Origin: Chloroflexota bacterium
GTDB taxonomy: Bacteria; Chloroflexota; UBA6077
DNA: 18,656 nucleotides
Assembly: GCA_021788565.1 (NCBI GenBank)
Contig: JAJYKO010000017.1
Span: 1-18,656 of the forward strand
Reading direction: 5' to 3'
Positions 7,219-15,466 of the stretch are shown here, one piece after another (within the stretch, counting starts at the first letter, position 1; each line of letters opens with the position of its first letter). The notes under the pieces are model-generated. The model made no database searches. It was not told where the DNA came from and worked only from the letters and a program-made list of their open reading frames with translations. Made by a program: the position numbers and the translations under genes.

Positions 7219-10200
7219 TCAACCTCCCGTTTCCTGGCTTGCAGCCACGCTCTCACGTTGCTCGTGCAACTCGGCGACCTTACGATCTATCTCCGCCTCC
7301 AACTCCGCCAACCTTTGTTCCGCGTCGGAGGGCAGAGGATACCCATGCTTGTCGTACAGTGCAAGGATCTGGTCCACCAGTGCCACGATGACCGCCTGCT
7401 GCTCCATTGACGCTGGGAAAATGGGCAAGGGCTTCCAGTCGTCGGGGTAGATGTCAAGCTTGCTGCGCCGGCGGGCGTTCACATAGCCCGTGGCATACGA
7501 GGAATTGGCGACAGCGAGAAGGTATTTGGCGTCGTATTGGGTCGACACCAGCTCAAGATCCTCGCGGTAAGCCCCTGTGTGGCTCTCCCCTGCCCTCAAC
7601 TCGTTCCGGTACTTGACCGTCTTCTGAATTGATCTGTTACGCACGCCGCAGAGCTCATGCCAGGGTACCAAGACCACCACGGTGTGGTTACAGGAGAGTT
7701 GACCTGTGTCGAGAAGGACTGCAGGGGTCTCGCCCGGCATACGAGCCGCCAGAAGCTTCGCAGACACCTCATACAGCTCCGGAAAAGTTGGGCGTCGGAA
7801 CATGCTCGGCGCCCGATCCGTCCCGTACTCTAGGTACCGGACTCTCGAGTGCTCCCAGCGTTGTACATCCTTGCCCTCGACGTAGGGGCGCGGGTGGCGC
7901 TTATCGCGACAGCCGGCGACCAAGTCTTCGGCTCGGAAGAGGCCTTGACCTTTCTTCTCGTCACAGTGTATGACCATGCCCACCGTGACGTAGCAGATAC
8001 TTCCAAGGGGGAGCATGGATTTGGCGGGCAGCCCTACTGTTGCGCCATCCGGTCTAAACACGCTGGTGCCGGCATCGGTCTGGCCAGCTGTCGGCAACAG
8101 CATGACGTTCCGCTCGAAGTCATCACTCGAGGAACCCCAGCGCCGCGCCCTCACTGGCCGGTGCTCGTCGTTGGAGTATATCTTCGATACGTGGAGTATC
8201 GTGTTCGCGACACCTGCGTCGAAAAGGGGAATATCACTGCAGAAGTCCAGCCGCTCGATTCGAGTACTCGCTACCAGCAGCTCGTGCGACTTGCTTGCGT
8301 ATTCGTTCGAGTTGTATGCGTCCGGGATGATGAATACCATCTGCCCGCCCGGCTGCATAAGCTGGAAACCTCGTTCCAAGAACGGGATGTAAAGGTCCCA
8401 TTTCTTGTACAGGGTGTGGTAAGTGCCTCGTTTGACCAGCGTCGCCCGATACTTCCTCCAAACCTCGATTGCCCTCTGCCGCTCATCGACGTCTTCGATG
8501 TGCCGGTACTGCGCATCGGCGCGCACATACGGCGGGTTGGCGAGCACTACATCGAAGCCGCCGTCCAGGAAAACCTCCGCGAATTCCACCGGCCAATCGA
8601 AACCTTGCACCACGGCGCCGCCGTGGGTCCAAAGTTGGATCGCTTCCTTTTGCTTCTCGATCTCCTTGAGTAGGGAGCGCTTCTCCCCGTGGTGCGCCGT
8701 CATGTAACGCGCCTTCAGATCTAGATAGCCGGCGATCAACTGACTCCTGGCCGTTTCCTGCTTCTCGGTCCCATGGACCGGGGCGAGCAGGCTGTCGCCT
8801 GCCTCGATCTTGAAGTCCAGGTTCGGCAGGGGTGGGGGATCGTCGTCATCGAAGTCGACGGCGAGGGAGAGCCAGAGGCGGAGGCGGGCGATGTTCACCG
8901 CGAAGGGGTCGAGGTCCACGCCGTACAGGCTGTTCTGGATTATCTCCAGCTTCCGATCGTAGGTCTTAAGTGGATCCAGGTTGTGGCTGACGAACAGGCA
9001 GTCTCGCAACTCCAGCAGCTCGTGGAGCATGCCGAGCAGATACGCGCCGCTGCCGCAGGCCGGATCGCATACTCTGATCCTTTTGAGCGCTTCGAGAACG
9101 GCCTCCGGGTCGTGCAGCCCGGCGGGATCGTGCCCGTCGACGAATCGCTCGACGGCGTCCTGCGTCTCCTTCGGGAGATGCGCGCGGAGATAGCCCTTCA
9201 GCGCTTCGCGCCCCATGAACGCGACCACCGGCTTCGGCGTGTAGTAGCTGCCGGTCTCGTGGCGGCCGGTCACCAGCTCCTCGAAGACCTTGCCCAGCAT
9301 TTCGGGATCGACCGCCACCTCGACGTCCAACGGTGTGCTCTCGGTCACGGTGAAATTGAACCGGGCGAAAAGGTCGTGGATGATCGAATCGATCGCCGCG
9401 TCCGGAATGTGGATCGCGGCGTCGGTGTCGTCACCGTCCTCTTCGAACAGGCCGCCGTTCAGGTAGGGGACGCGGCCGATGATGCTCTCCAGGACGGTGT
9501 TGCGGAGGGGGCTGGTGGCGTTGATGCCGACCATGTCTACCTCACCCCTGGTGTTCAGCCCCGAAAAGAAGAGTAGCTTCAACCGGCTGTCGTAGAAGCC
9601 GGCGTCCCTGTCCCCATTGCGCTGGTAGTCGCGCCACAGCGCCTCCAGGTAGTCGGCGCTGCCCCCTAACTTGAGCCACCCCTTCTTCTGTATGAAGGCG
9701 ATGAACATCAGCCTGTTGAACAGCCGCTGGGTGAACAGCCGCTTTCTGTCGGCTTTCGGGATGCCCTCGATCAGCCCCTCGACCCGACCGAAGACTCGCG
9801 CGTACTCCTCGAAGAAGCGCTTGGTGACCTTCTCGACGTCGAAGGCCTCGTCGTGCCGGTTCTGAATTTCGAGGGCAGTTGGGTTTGCCCCGAGCGATTC
9901 CAGGTCCAGCATCGAGAGCCGCTCGACGGCAGTCCGGACCCGCTCGCCCGGACCGACCGCGATCCGCCGGAACACCCGCTGCTCCGGGTTCGCGCCGTCG
10001 CGCTTGACGTTCAGGAAGTGCCACTTATCGCGCTCGGCGTTGGAGAACACGAAGAGGGCGAAGGGGTGCTGCGATAGAAGCTTCCCTGCCACCTGCCGCT
10101 CGGCCGACCTGGAAAGCTCGCTGCTCTGCAGCCTGACGTAGACGACCGCGAAGCCGTCTTGCTCCGAGAGCAGGACTGGATCCTCTGCGACCAGCGAGGA

Positions 10201-10347
10201 GATACTCTCCGGCCAGTTCCGCCGCGACAGCGGGTCGTTGACCCGCGGGTAGCTGAGCCCGCTCCAGAACAGCTTCTTGGGTGCATCAGGCCCCCGAAAC
10301 TGTTCGAGGATCGTTTGGACGCGTTGCTGCAGGTCGAGGTCGGCCAT
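7219..10347 (-). CDS. Eco57I/PglX-like adenine-specific DNA methyltransferase
   Basis: Encodes 1042 residues. The N-terminal ~150 residues (with FAVVYVRLQSSELSRSAERQ, ALFVFSNAERDKWHFLNVKR) are typical of large single-chain R-M methylases but show no clear PD-(D/E)xK catalytic set. A helical region follows (FTQRLFNRLMFIAFIQKKGWL, 205-225). The SAM-dependent core has TGSYYTPKPVV (365-375), motif I DPACGSGAYLLG (428-439), GVDLDPFAVNIARLRLWLS (476-494) and the N6-adenine catalytic motif NPPY at 604-607. The 780-985 region should be the target-recognition domain, and a coiled coil ends the protein (1005-1035). It is first in the module, with the winged-helix gene 3 bp downstream. The ATG at 10345-10347 has only a distant G-run as ribosome site. 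Methylating host DNA to mark self is the expected role. A combined restriction-methylation activity (Type IIG) is possible but not shown. Confidence 0.92.
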   Translation of the reverse strand: MADLDLQQRVQTILEQFRGPDAPKKLFWSGLSYPRVNDPLSRRNWPESISSLVAEDPVLLSEQDGFAVVYVRLQSSELSRSAERQVAGKLLSQHPFALFVFSNAERDKWHFLNVKRDGANPEQRVFRRIAVGPGERVRTAVERLSMLDLESLGANPTALEIQNRHDEAFDVEKVTKRFFEEYARVFGRVEGLIEGIPKADRKRLFTQRLFNRLMFIAFIQKKGWLKLGGSADYLEALWRDYQRNGDRDAGFYDSRLKLLFFSGLNTRGEVDMVGINATSPLRNTVLESIIGRVPYLNGGLFEEDGDDTDAAIHIPDAAIDSIIHDLFARFNFTVTESTPLDVEVAVDPEMLGKVFEELVTGRHETGSYYTPKPVVAFMGREALKGYLRAHLPKETQDAVERFVDGHDPAGLHDPEAVLEALKRIRVCDPACGSGAYLLGMLHELLELRDCLFVSHNLDPLKTYDRKLEIIQNSLYGVDLDPFAVNIARLRLWLSLAVDFDDDDPPPLPNLDFKIEAGDSLLAPVHGTEKQETARSQLIAGYLDLKARYMTAHHGEKRSLLKEIEKQKEAIQLWTHGGAVVQGFDWPVEFAEVFLDGGFDVVLANPPYVRADAQYRHIEDVDERQRAIEVWRKYRATLVKRGTYHTLYKKWDLYIPFLERGFQLMQPGGQMVFIIPDAYNSNEYASKSHELLVASTRIERLDFCSDIPLFDAGVANTILHVSKIYSNDEHRPVRARRWGSSSDDFERNVMLLPTAGQTDAGTSVFRPDGATVGLPAKSMLPLGSICYVTVGMVIHCDEKKGQGLFRAEDLVAGCRDKRHPRPYVEGKDVQRWEHSRVRYLEYGTDRAPSMFRRPTFPELYEVSAKLLAARMPGETPAVLLDTGQLSCNHTVVVLVPWHELCGVRNRSIQKTVKYRNELRAGESHTGAYREDLELVSTQYDAKYLLAVANSSYATGYVNARRRSKLDIYPDDWKPLPIFPASMEQQAVIVALVDQILALYDKHGYPLPSDAEQRLAELEAEIDRKVAELHEQRESVAASQETGG

Positions 10348-10484
10348 GGACGCTAAACCCCCTTCGTTCGGCAGTCTCCGAAAAGGAATGCGCCAGGAGC
10401 ACTACGGGCCGGAATGCGCGGTGCGCTTGGAGGCGTGGCGAGTTGCATAGCTGATTGGAAGTTGGCGCACGGCAACCTAGCTGG

Positions 10485-10513
10485 AGTGTAGCACTACCAG
10501 GAAGATACAACAA
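10485..10513 (-). promoter_or_regulatory. Candidate sigma70 promoter for the defence module
   Basis: Read on the minus strand, TTGTTG (10513-10508) and TACACT (10490-10485) are separated by 17 bp. Matches to consensus are 3 of 6 and 4 of 6. It would leave a leader of about 130 nt before the methyltransferase ATG. This is only a sequence match and may be chance. Confidence 0.3.
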
Positions 10514-10597
10514 CGGCTGGTGGCTCCGTATGAGCTGAAAGCCCTCTCGCAACCTCGGCCGATCACTTAAGTTGGCTATTGCCAATGCTTCTTAGGG

Positions 10598-10627
10598 CGG
10601 TCATAATCCGCCGCGATCGGTCATAAT
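10598..10627 (+). promoter_or_regulatory. Direct repeat CGGTCATAAT, possible operator or -10 region
   Basis: Two identical 10-mers (10598-10607 and 10618-10627) start 20 bp apart, about two helical turns, 65-95 bp upstream of the hydrolase remnant's GTG. Each contains CATAAT, close to a -10 box, but no good -35 lies at the right distance from either. Same-face binding of a dimeric regulator is possible. Confidence 0.35.
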
Positions 10628-10692
10628 GGGAATCTGCTCTCGCCCCACAACGCTCCGGCGCCTCGGAATACCACCTCCCTCAGGAGCATTTC

Positions 10693-11970
10693 GTGAAGAG
10701 CTTCCGTAGTGTCTTGCCTGTAGTATCTGTGCTACTGCTCGGGTTTCTCGCCGCCATCCTCCCTGCCTCCGCCGGGGTCGCAGCCACGGCACCCTCGCCT
10801 TCGCCGCGGTTCACGCTCGGATTCAAGGCCCTGACAGATCAGATCCCCGACATCGTCGGCACTCCACTCGAGGACGAGCACCATGGGGCCAACGGAGACG
10901 GGCTGCAGCAGACCTCCAGCGGCCTCATGGTGTGGCGAAAGTCCGACAACTGGGACGGCCTTCATCGACGGCTACATGACCTGGATCAACGGGCCATACG
11001 GCATCCAGCAGAGGCTCGATACCGACCGCTTCCCATGGGAAAACGACGATCGCTCGACGAGCCAGGTGGCCCCGCCAGCTGTGGCGCCGCTCACGCCGGT
11101 ATCAGCGCCCGCGCCCGCTCCTCAGCCGACACCGGCACCGAAGGCCCCGCCCGCGCCCACCCCGGCGCCGGCTGAGGGCCCGATGGTGTTCTCCAACCCG
11201 AACATCTACCACGCCAAAAGCCCCGAGTACGGGATGTTCGTTTTCCTGATGGGCTACCCGAATAGCGCCGATCGTGATCTCGAGTTGATCAAGAACGTCG
11301 GTTTCAGCTGGGGGAAGACACTGATCCAGTGGGGTCAGGTTGAGGCGAAGGCCAAGGGCCAGTACGATTGGTCTCAGACAGACATGGCCGTCGAATCCGC
11401 CGCCAGGGAAGGGATTCGCCTGATCGCTCGTGTGGACGACACCCCATCGTGGGCCCGCGCTGACCACAAGAACAACGCTCCGCCCGACAACTACGCAGAC
11501 TACGGCGATTTCCTCAACGCCCTGGTCAACCGTTACAAGACCGGCAGCCCCTACGGCCACATCGACGCGATTGAGGTGTGGAACGAGCCGAACCTGACTC
11601 GTGAATGGGGCGACGTGCCGCCGAACGCCGCCGAGTACACGAAACTGCTGGCTGTCGCCAACAACGGAGTGAAGATGGCCGACCCGAGCGTGCTCGTACT
11701 GACTGCCGGCCTCTCGCCCACCGGGACCAACGACGCGACTGCCATACCCGATGACGTCTTCCTGCAGCAGATGTACGACGCCGGAGCCAGGGGCTGCTTC
11801 GACGTTCTGGGAGCGCACGCCGCGGGCTACAAGGCCCCGCCGGAGATGAGCCCCGACCAGGTGGCGGCCGACCCGAACTACGGCGGGAATCGCGTCTTCA
11901 CCTTCCGCAGGGTCGAGGACCTGAGGAACGTCATGGTGCGGAACGGCGACGCGGGCAAACAAGTATGGCT
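10693..11970 (+). pseudogene. Secreted glycoside-hydrolase-like gene, frameshifted and 3'-truncated
   Basis: The GTG at 10693 follows AGGAG by 6 bp and opens with a signal peptide (positive start, hydrophobic LLLGFLAAILPASA, likely cleavage near residues 27-32). The reading frame changes at the GGG of 10952-10954. Removing one G joins '...GLMVWRKSDNW' directly to 'TAFIDGYMTWINGPYG', a continuous segment typical of this family. After a Pro/Ala-rich linker (about 11060-11180) comes a TIM-barrel hydrolase with WNEPNL (11578-11595), whose Glu is the expected acid/base of clan GH-A enzymes. Similarity stops after KQVWL at 11970, just where such enzymes usually continue with a T-E-F-G-type strand carrying the nucleophile Glu. 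The frame runs on into unrelated sequence antisense to the amidase. It should be inactive even if the frameshift is a sequencing error. Confidence 0.75.
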
Positions 11971-12025
11971 GGCAGGGAGAACGGCACCCTGCCGTAGCAA
12001 GACCGGCACTCCGCGACAAGTCGCG
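11971..12025. repeat. Two hairpins at the pseudogene/amidase junction
   Basis: GGCAGGG (11971-11977) pairs with CCCTGCC (11987-11993) across a 9-nt loop, and CGCGA-CAAG-TCGCG lies at about 12013-12025. The first begins exactly where similarity of the hydrolase remnant ends. Both are just downstream of the amidase stop on the minus strand and could help end that transcript, but no T-run follows, so a terminator is not claimed firmly. Confidence 0.5.
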
Positions 12026-12042
12026 CCTCGGGATCAGGGCTA

Positions 12043-13455
12043 TCAGCCCACCGTCAACCTCGGTCGAAGGGCCAACGGCGTAGCCGCCTCGAAGGCCGCC
12101 GCCGCGCGCAGAACTGCCGCCTCGGCGTGGCGCCGGCCCACGATCTGCATCCCCACGGGCAGCCCCGCGGCGGTGAAGCCGCAGGGTATCGAGATCGCCG
12201 GCAGGCCGGTCATGCTTATGGAGTAGGTCAGTAGTATCGCTTCGACGGTGCCGTTCATGGTGCGGCCGTCGATCGTCTTCGGGTAGTCCTCCTCGATCGG
12301 GAAAGCCGCGGTCTGGGTCGCAGGGGTGACGAGGAGATCGTACTGATGGAAGAAACGCTCGACGTTCTCCCACAGCCGTGACCTCTGGGTCTCCGCCCGG
12401 GCCACGTCCAGAGCGCCCAGGGCACGGGAGAGTTCCAGAAAATCCTGGAAAAAGGGGTTGTCGACGCTCCCTCGCTCGACCAAACTCTGATAGGTTGCCG
12501 CGGTGCGGACGGCTCGCAGCGGGGGGATCATGTCCGGCACCTCGTGGAAGTCGGGGCAGGCTTCTTCCACCACGCAGCCGAGGGATCTCCATGTGTCGAT
12601 TGCCTTCTCGACGACGCCCGCCACTTCAGGATCAACCGCCGCGACCCCCAGATCCCGGCTCCAGGCAACACGCAGCCCTCGCACGTCTCCCTCGGTGGCC
12701 TGGGCGAAGGTCGCGCCGGGCTCGGGCAGGGAGATCGGCACTCGATCGTCGGGCCCTGCCATCACCGACAGCATCAGGGCGGCGTCGGCCACGCTACGAG
12801 CCATCGGCCCGGTGACGCTGAAAGGGTCGTACAGCCAGTCGCCGGGGTACTGCGGGACACGCCCCGGCGAGGTGCGCAGGGCGACGATCCCGCAGAAGCT
12901 CGCCGGAATCCGCAAGGAGCCCCCGTGGTCGCTCCCTTCCGCCAGGGTACAGAGGCCCGCCGCCAGGGCTGCGGCGGCTCCCCCGCTGGAGCCTCCGGCT
13001 CCCCTGGAGGTATCCCACGGATTGCGGGTGGCGCCGAATAGGGGGTTGTGCGTGTTGATGCCGGCTCCCAGCTCCGGTGTGTTGGTCTTTCCCAGCACTA
13101 TCGCCCCGGCGGACTTCAGGCGGGAAACCACCAGGGCATCCTCGGCCGGAACGCGATTCGCGAAGACGGGCGAGCCGGAGGTAGTACGTATCCCAGCCGT
13201 GTCGGTTAGATCCTTGATGGAGACAGGCACCCCCAGGAGGGGACGCTCCTCGCCCCGCATCTGTGCCGCCTCGGCCTCTCTTGCGGCCTGGCGAGCCGAG
13301 TCCGCCGCGAGGGTGCAGTAAGCGTTGACGGTTGGGTTCACCGCCGCGATCCGCGCTAGAAAAGTATCGACTACTTCGATAGGAGAAAGCTGGCGCAGCC
13401 GTATCAGCTGCGCCAGCTCAGCCGCTGGAGTATAGGCAAGTTCACTCGAGTCCAA
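12043..13455 (-). CDS. Amidase signature (AS) family amidohydrolase
   Basis: Encodes 470 residues, a normal length for the family. The Ser-cisSer-Lys catalytic triad is in place: K81 in GVPVSIKDLTDTAG, the GGSSGG loop at 154-159, and the nucleophile S180 in GSDHGGSLRIPASFCG. The start is the TTG at 13453-13455 (MDSSELAYTPAAEL) with GGAAG about 5 bp upstream; no ATG or GTG gives a better start. It begins 12 bp after the aminotransferase stop, so it is the last gene of the operon. AS enzymes hydrolyse amides, including aryl and alkyl amides, allophanate and Glu-tRNA(Gln). No gatB or gatC is nearby and the context is catabolic, so it is unlikely to be GatA. It may feed an amide-derived substrate or release ammonia. 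The substrate is not known. Confidence 0.92.
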   Translation of the reverse strand: MDSSELAYTPAAELAQLIRLRQLSPIEVVDTFLARIAAVNPTVNAYCTLAADSARQAAREAEAAQMRGEERPLLGVPVSIKDLTDTAGIRTTSGSPVFANRVPAEDALVVSRLKSAGAIVLGKTNTPELGAGINTHNPLFGATRNPWDTSRGAGGSSGGAAAALAAGLCTLAEGSDHGGSLRIPASFCGIVALRTSPGRVPQYPGDWLYDPFSVTGPMARSVADAALMLSVMAGPDDRVPISLPEPGATFAQATEGDVRGLRVAWSRDLGVAAVDPEVAGVVEKAIDTWRSLGCVVEEACPDFHEVPDMIPPLRAVRTAATYQSLVERGSVDNPFFQDFLELSRALGALDVARAETQRSRLWENVERFFHQYDLLVTPATQTAAFPIEEDYPKTIDGRTMNGTVEAILLTYSISMTGLPAISIPCGFTAAGLPVGMQIVGRRHAEAAVLRAAAAFEAATPLALRPRLTVG

Positions 13456-13467
13456 TGTTCTTCCGCG

Positions 13468-14775
13468 TCAGCCGGCCACGGCGTCTACGCCCGCCTGGAA
13501 GGCACGCAGCGCCACCTGGATATCCTGGTCGGAGTGAACCGCGGAGACGTAGATCTTGTCGGCGACAGCCATGAAGAGACCGTTCTGGATGGCCGTCCTG
13601 AACAGAAGTTCCGCCTTTGCCTTGTCTCCGGAGCGCATGTCCTGGTAATTGTGGACCGGTCGATCCGTGAACACCACCTGGAGGACACCGCCCTCTCCCA
13701 CCACCTGCGCCGCCAGACCAGCATCGGCGAACATCCGCTGCAACCCGGAACGCATCAAGTCGGTTGATCGGTGTATCCTGGGATAGAGGTTCTTCCCCTT
13801 CAGCTCCTTGAGTGTGGCCACGCCGGCTGCCGCACCGACGGGATTGCCGCTGAGGGTACCGGTCATGTAGACGTAGTCGGCGCTCCCCTTTTGGGAGTTG
13901 TCGCATTGGTCCATGATCTCGTCCCGACCTGCCACGGCGGCTATCGGGTACCCGCCGCCGATGATCTTGCCAAAGGTAGCCAGATCCGGCGTGACGCCGT
14001 AGTACTCCTGGGCGCCGCCCCACGCAAAGCGGAAGCCCGTCACTACCTCGTCGAAGATCAGATCGATCCCGTATTTCAGCGTGATCTGCCGCAGGAAGTT
14101 GAGGAAGCCCGGCTTTGGTGGAATGGAGCGCTGGAAAGGCTCGACTATCACGGCCGCCAGGTCCCGATGGTTCGCCTCGATGATCGCGGTAGTCGTCTCG
14201 ACGTCGTTGAACTGGGACACGAGCACCGTGTCGGCGGCACCCTTCGGGATACCCGCCGAGTCCGGCTGAGGTTGCACGGAGCTATAGGGGGTCGTGGGCC
14301 AGGTGCTGAGAATGGCGTAGTCGTGGACCCCGTGGAAGCCGCCTTCGAACTTCAGCACCTTCTCGCGTCGGGTGTGGGCGCGGGCCAGACGCATGGCAAA
14401 GAAGGTTGCCTCGTTTCCGGAGCTGCAGAACCGTATCTTCTCGGCACATGGGATGGCGGAGACCATTATCTCCGCCAGTTCCAGGGCTGGTTCGTTGACA
14501 AAGTAGAAGGTGCTAGCCTTGGCTGCCTGCTCCTGGACTGCCGCCACCACTGCCGGGTGGGCATGCCCCAGGATCAGGGGACCCGATCCCAGAAGGAAGT
14601 CGATGTATTCGTTGCCGTCCACATCGTACAGCTTCGAGCCGCGACCGTATGCCGGCACAATGGCCAGGTCGGCCGGCAGGCCGAACATGCCAAGGGTACC
14701 GCCGGGCAGCAGCCTCGCCGCCTTCCCTAACAGGTCGTGTTGAGCCTGGCTTCGCTTGTCGATCTCCAGTTGCAT
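13468..14775 (-). CDS. Class III PLP-dependent aminotransferase (HemL-like)
   Basis: Encodes 435 residues. Fold-type I class III marks are all present: YDVDGNEYIDF at 50-60, GSGPLILGHAHP near 63-74, SSGNEATFFAMRLAR at 118-132, EGGFHG at 144-149, FDEVVTGFRF with D242 (binds the PLP ring nitrogen), and ATFGKIIGGGYP with the Schiff-base lysine K270. The ATG at 14773-14775 has AGGAGG 9 bp upstream; the 17-codon upstream extension is rejected. The sequence is nearest to the glutamate-1-semialdehyde aminomutase-like branch, but no heme genes are nearby. Sitting between a carbamoylase and an amidase, with a semialdehyde dehydrogenase at the same locus, it more likely transaminates a beta- or omega-amino acid such as beta-alanine. 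Family certain; substrate inferred. Confidence 0.92.
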   Translation of the reverse strand: MQLEIDKRSQAQHDLLGKAARLLPGGTLGMFGLPADLAIVPAYGRGSKLYDVDGNEYIDFLLGSGPLILGHAHPAVVAAVQEQAAKASTFYFVNEPALELAEIMVSAIPCAEKIRFCSSGNEATFFAMRLARAHTRREKVLKFEGGFHGVHDYAILSTWPTTPYSSVQPQPDSAGIPKGAADTVLVSQFNDVETTTAIIEANHRDLAAVIVEPFQRSIPPKPGFLNFLRQITLKYGIDLIFDEVVTGFRFAWGGAQEYYGVTPDLATFGKIIGGGYPIAAVAGRDEIMDQCDNSQKGSADYVYMTGTLSGNPVGAAAGVATLKELKGKNLYPRIHRSTDLMRSGLQRMFADAGLAAQVVGEGGVLQVVFTDRPVHNYQDMRSGDKAKAELLFRTAIQNGLFMAVADKIYVSAVHSDQDIQVALRAFQAGVDAVAG

Positions 14776-14843
14776 CGGATAATTCCTCCTACTTCGGTCC
14801 ATTACAGGGGAACAAGCACTTGTCACGCCAGTCGATGATGGAA

Positions 14844-15395
14844 TTATTCTGGCACCAGGTCGAAGCCCCGATCCCCATCATCATCGGTATCGTCGGCCAG
14901 ACCCATGCCCATCAGAAAGCCCCTGGCGCGCTCGGTTAGCTTGTAGCCGTATACCAGTTTCCAGAATTCTGGTGAGTGGTCAGGATGCACCAAGTGGGCC
15001 AGCTCGTGCACCAGAACGTAGTCCTGAACCCACGTAGGCACCCGAGCAAGCCGGTCGGACAGCCGGATGGCCGCCGTGCTGTACGTACAACTCGCAAAGC
15101 GCGAGTGCTGATTTGATACGTACCTGACCGAGTTGACGAGGAGCTTACCAGAGAAGTAGCGGCGGTTCAGCTCTTGAGCCCGCCGCATCAACCCCTCGTC
15201 ACTCCTGGTACTCGCGAGGGAGACGCGCGCTCTGAGTCGGGCCACCAGCCGGTCCACCAGGTCCCTCTCCTGGTCCGCGGGCAACCCCTTGGGCACCAGC
15301 ACCTCCACCCCGCCGTCGACCACGCGGGCCTGCAGGGTGCGCCGGCGCCGCGGGCTCCGGACGATGTGGACTTCCCAGGGGTTTTCGTCGATCAC
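14844..15395 (-). CDS. YgjP-type (DUF45) zinc metallopeptidase-like protein
   Basis: Encodes 183 residues. The zinc site is HELAH (130-134) followed by H140 in HPDHSPEFW. The block SRFASCTYSTAAIRL about 30 residues before it matches the 'SRWGSCT...IRLS' signature of YgjP/SprT-like proteins. The N-terminus has VRSPRRRRTLQARV and EVLVPKG, also family-typical. The start is GTG at 15393-15395; its ribosome site is weak. It lies 71 bp after the carbamoylase and 68 bp before the aminotransferase on the same strand. YgjP proteins are intracellular and in some genomes associate with R-M systems, but their substrates are mostly unknown. Nothing obvious links it to the catabolic genes; it may be a passenger in the operon. 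Confidence 0.9.
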   Translation of the reverse strand: MIDENPWEVHIVRSPRRRRTLQARVVDGGVEVLVPKGLPADQERDLVDRLVARLRARVSLASTRSDEGLMRRAQELNRRYFSGKLLVNSVRYVSNQHSRFASCTYSTAAIRLSDRLARVPTWVQDYVLVHELAHLVHPDHSPEFWKLVYGYKLTERARGFLMGMGLADDTDDDGDRGFDLVPE

Positions 15396-15466
15396 TTAAC
15401 CAGGCAAACAATTCTACCGAGGATTGCCGGCAATTAAAGCAGGAAAGAACCCGCCGTGCAAGTAGG

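Larger units (their letters stand above)
10348..10692. other. Divergent intergenic region, methyltransferase / hydrolase pseudogene
   Basis: A 345-bp gap between divergent genes. It holds a weak promoter candidate toward the methyltransferase (10485-10513), a small inverted repeat TTGGC-TATT-GCCAA (10572-10585), and the direct repeat CGGTCATAAT (10598-10607 and 10618-10627) toward the hydrolase remnant. No gene is seen. Unlike the other large gaps, no long dispersed palindrome is present. Confidence 0.55.

Noticed and set aside
8773..9576. Plus-strand open frame of 267 codons over the methylase
   Set aside because: Antisense shadow with no recognisable protein features; the minus-strand methylase motifs span this region.
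2927..10347. Calling the module DISARM or BREX outright
   Set aside because: No DrmA/DrmB (DUF1998), PglZ, BrxC or BrxL-like protein is present in the window.
11102..12592. Long minus-strand open frame of 496 codons
   Set aside because: It is antisense to the hydrolase remnant and out of frame with the amidase. His/Arg/Gly-rich with no domain marks; an effect of high GC.
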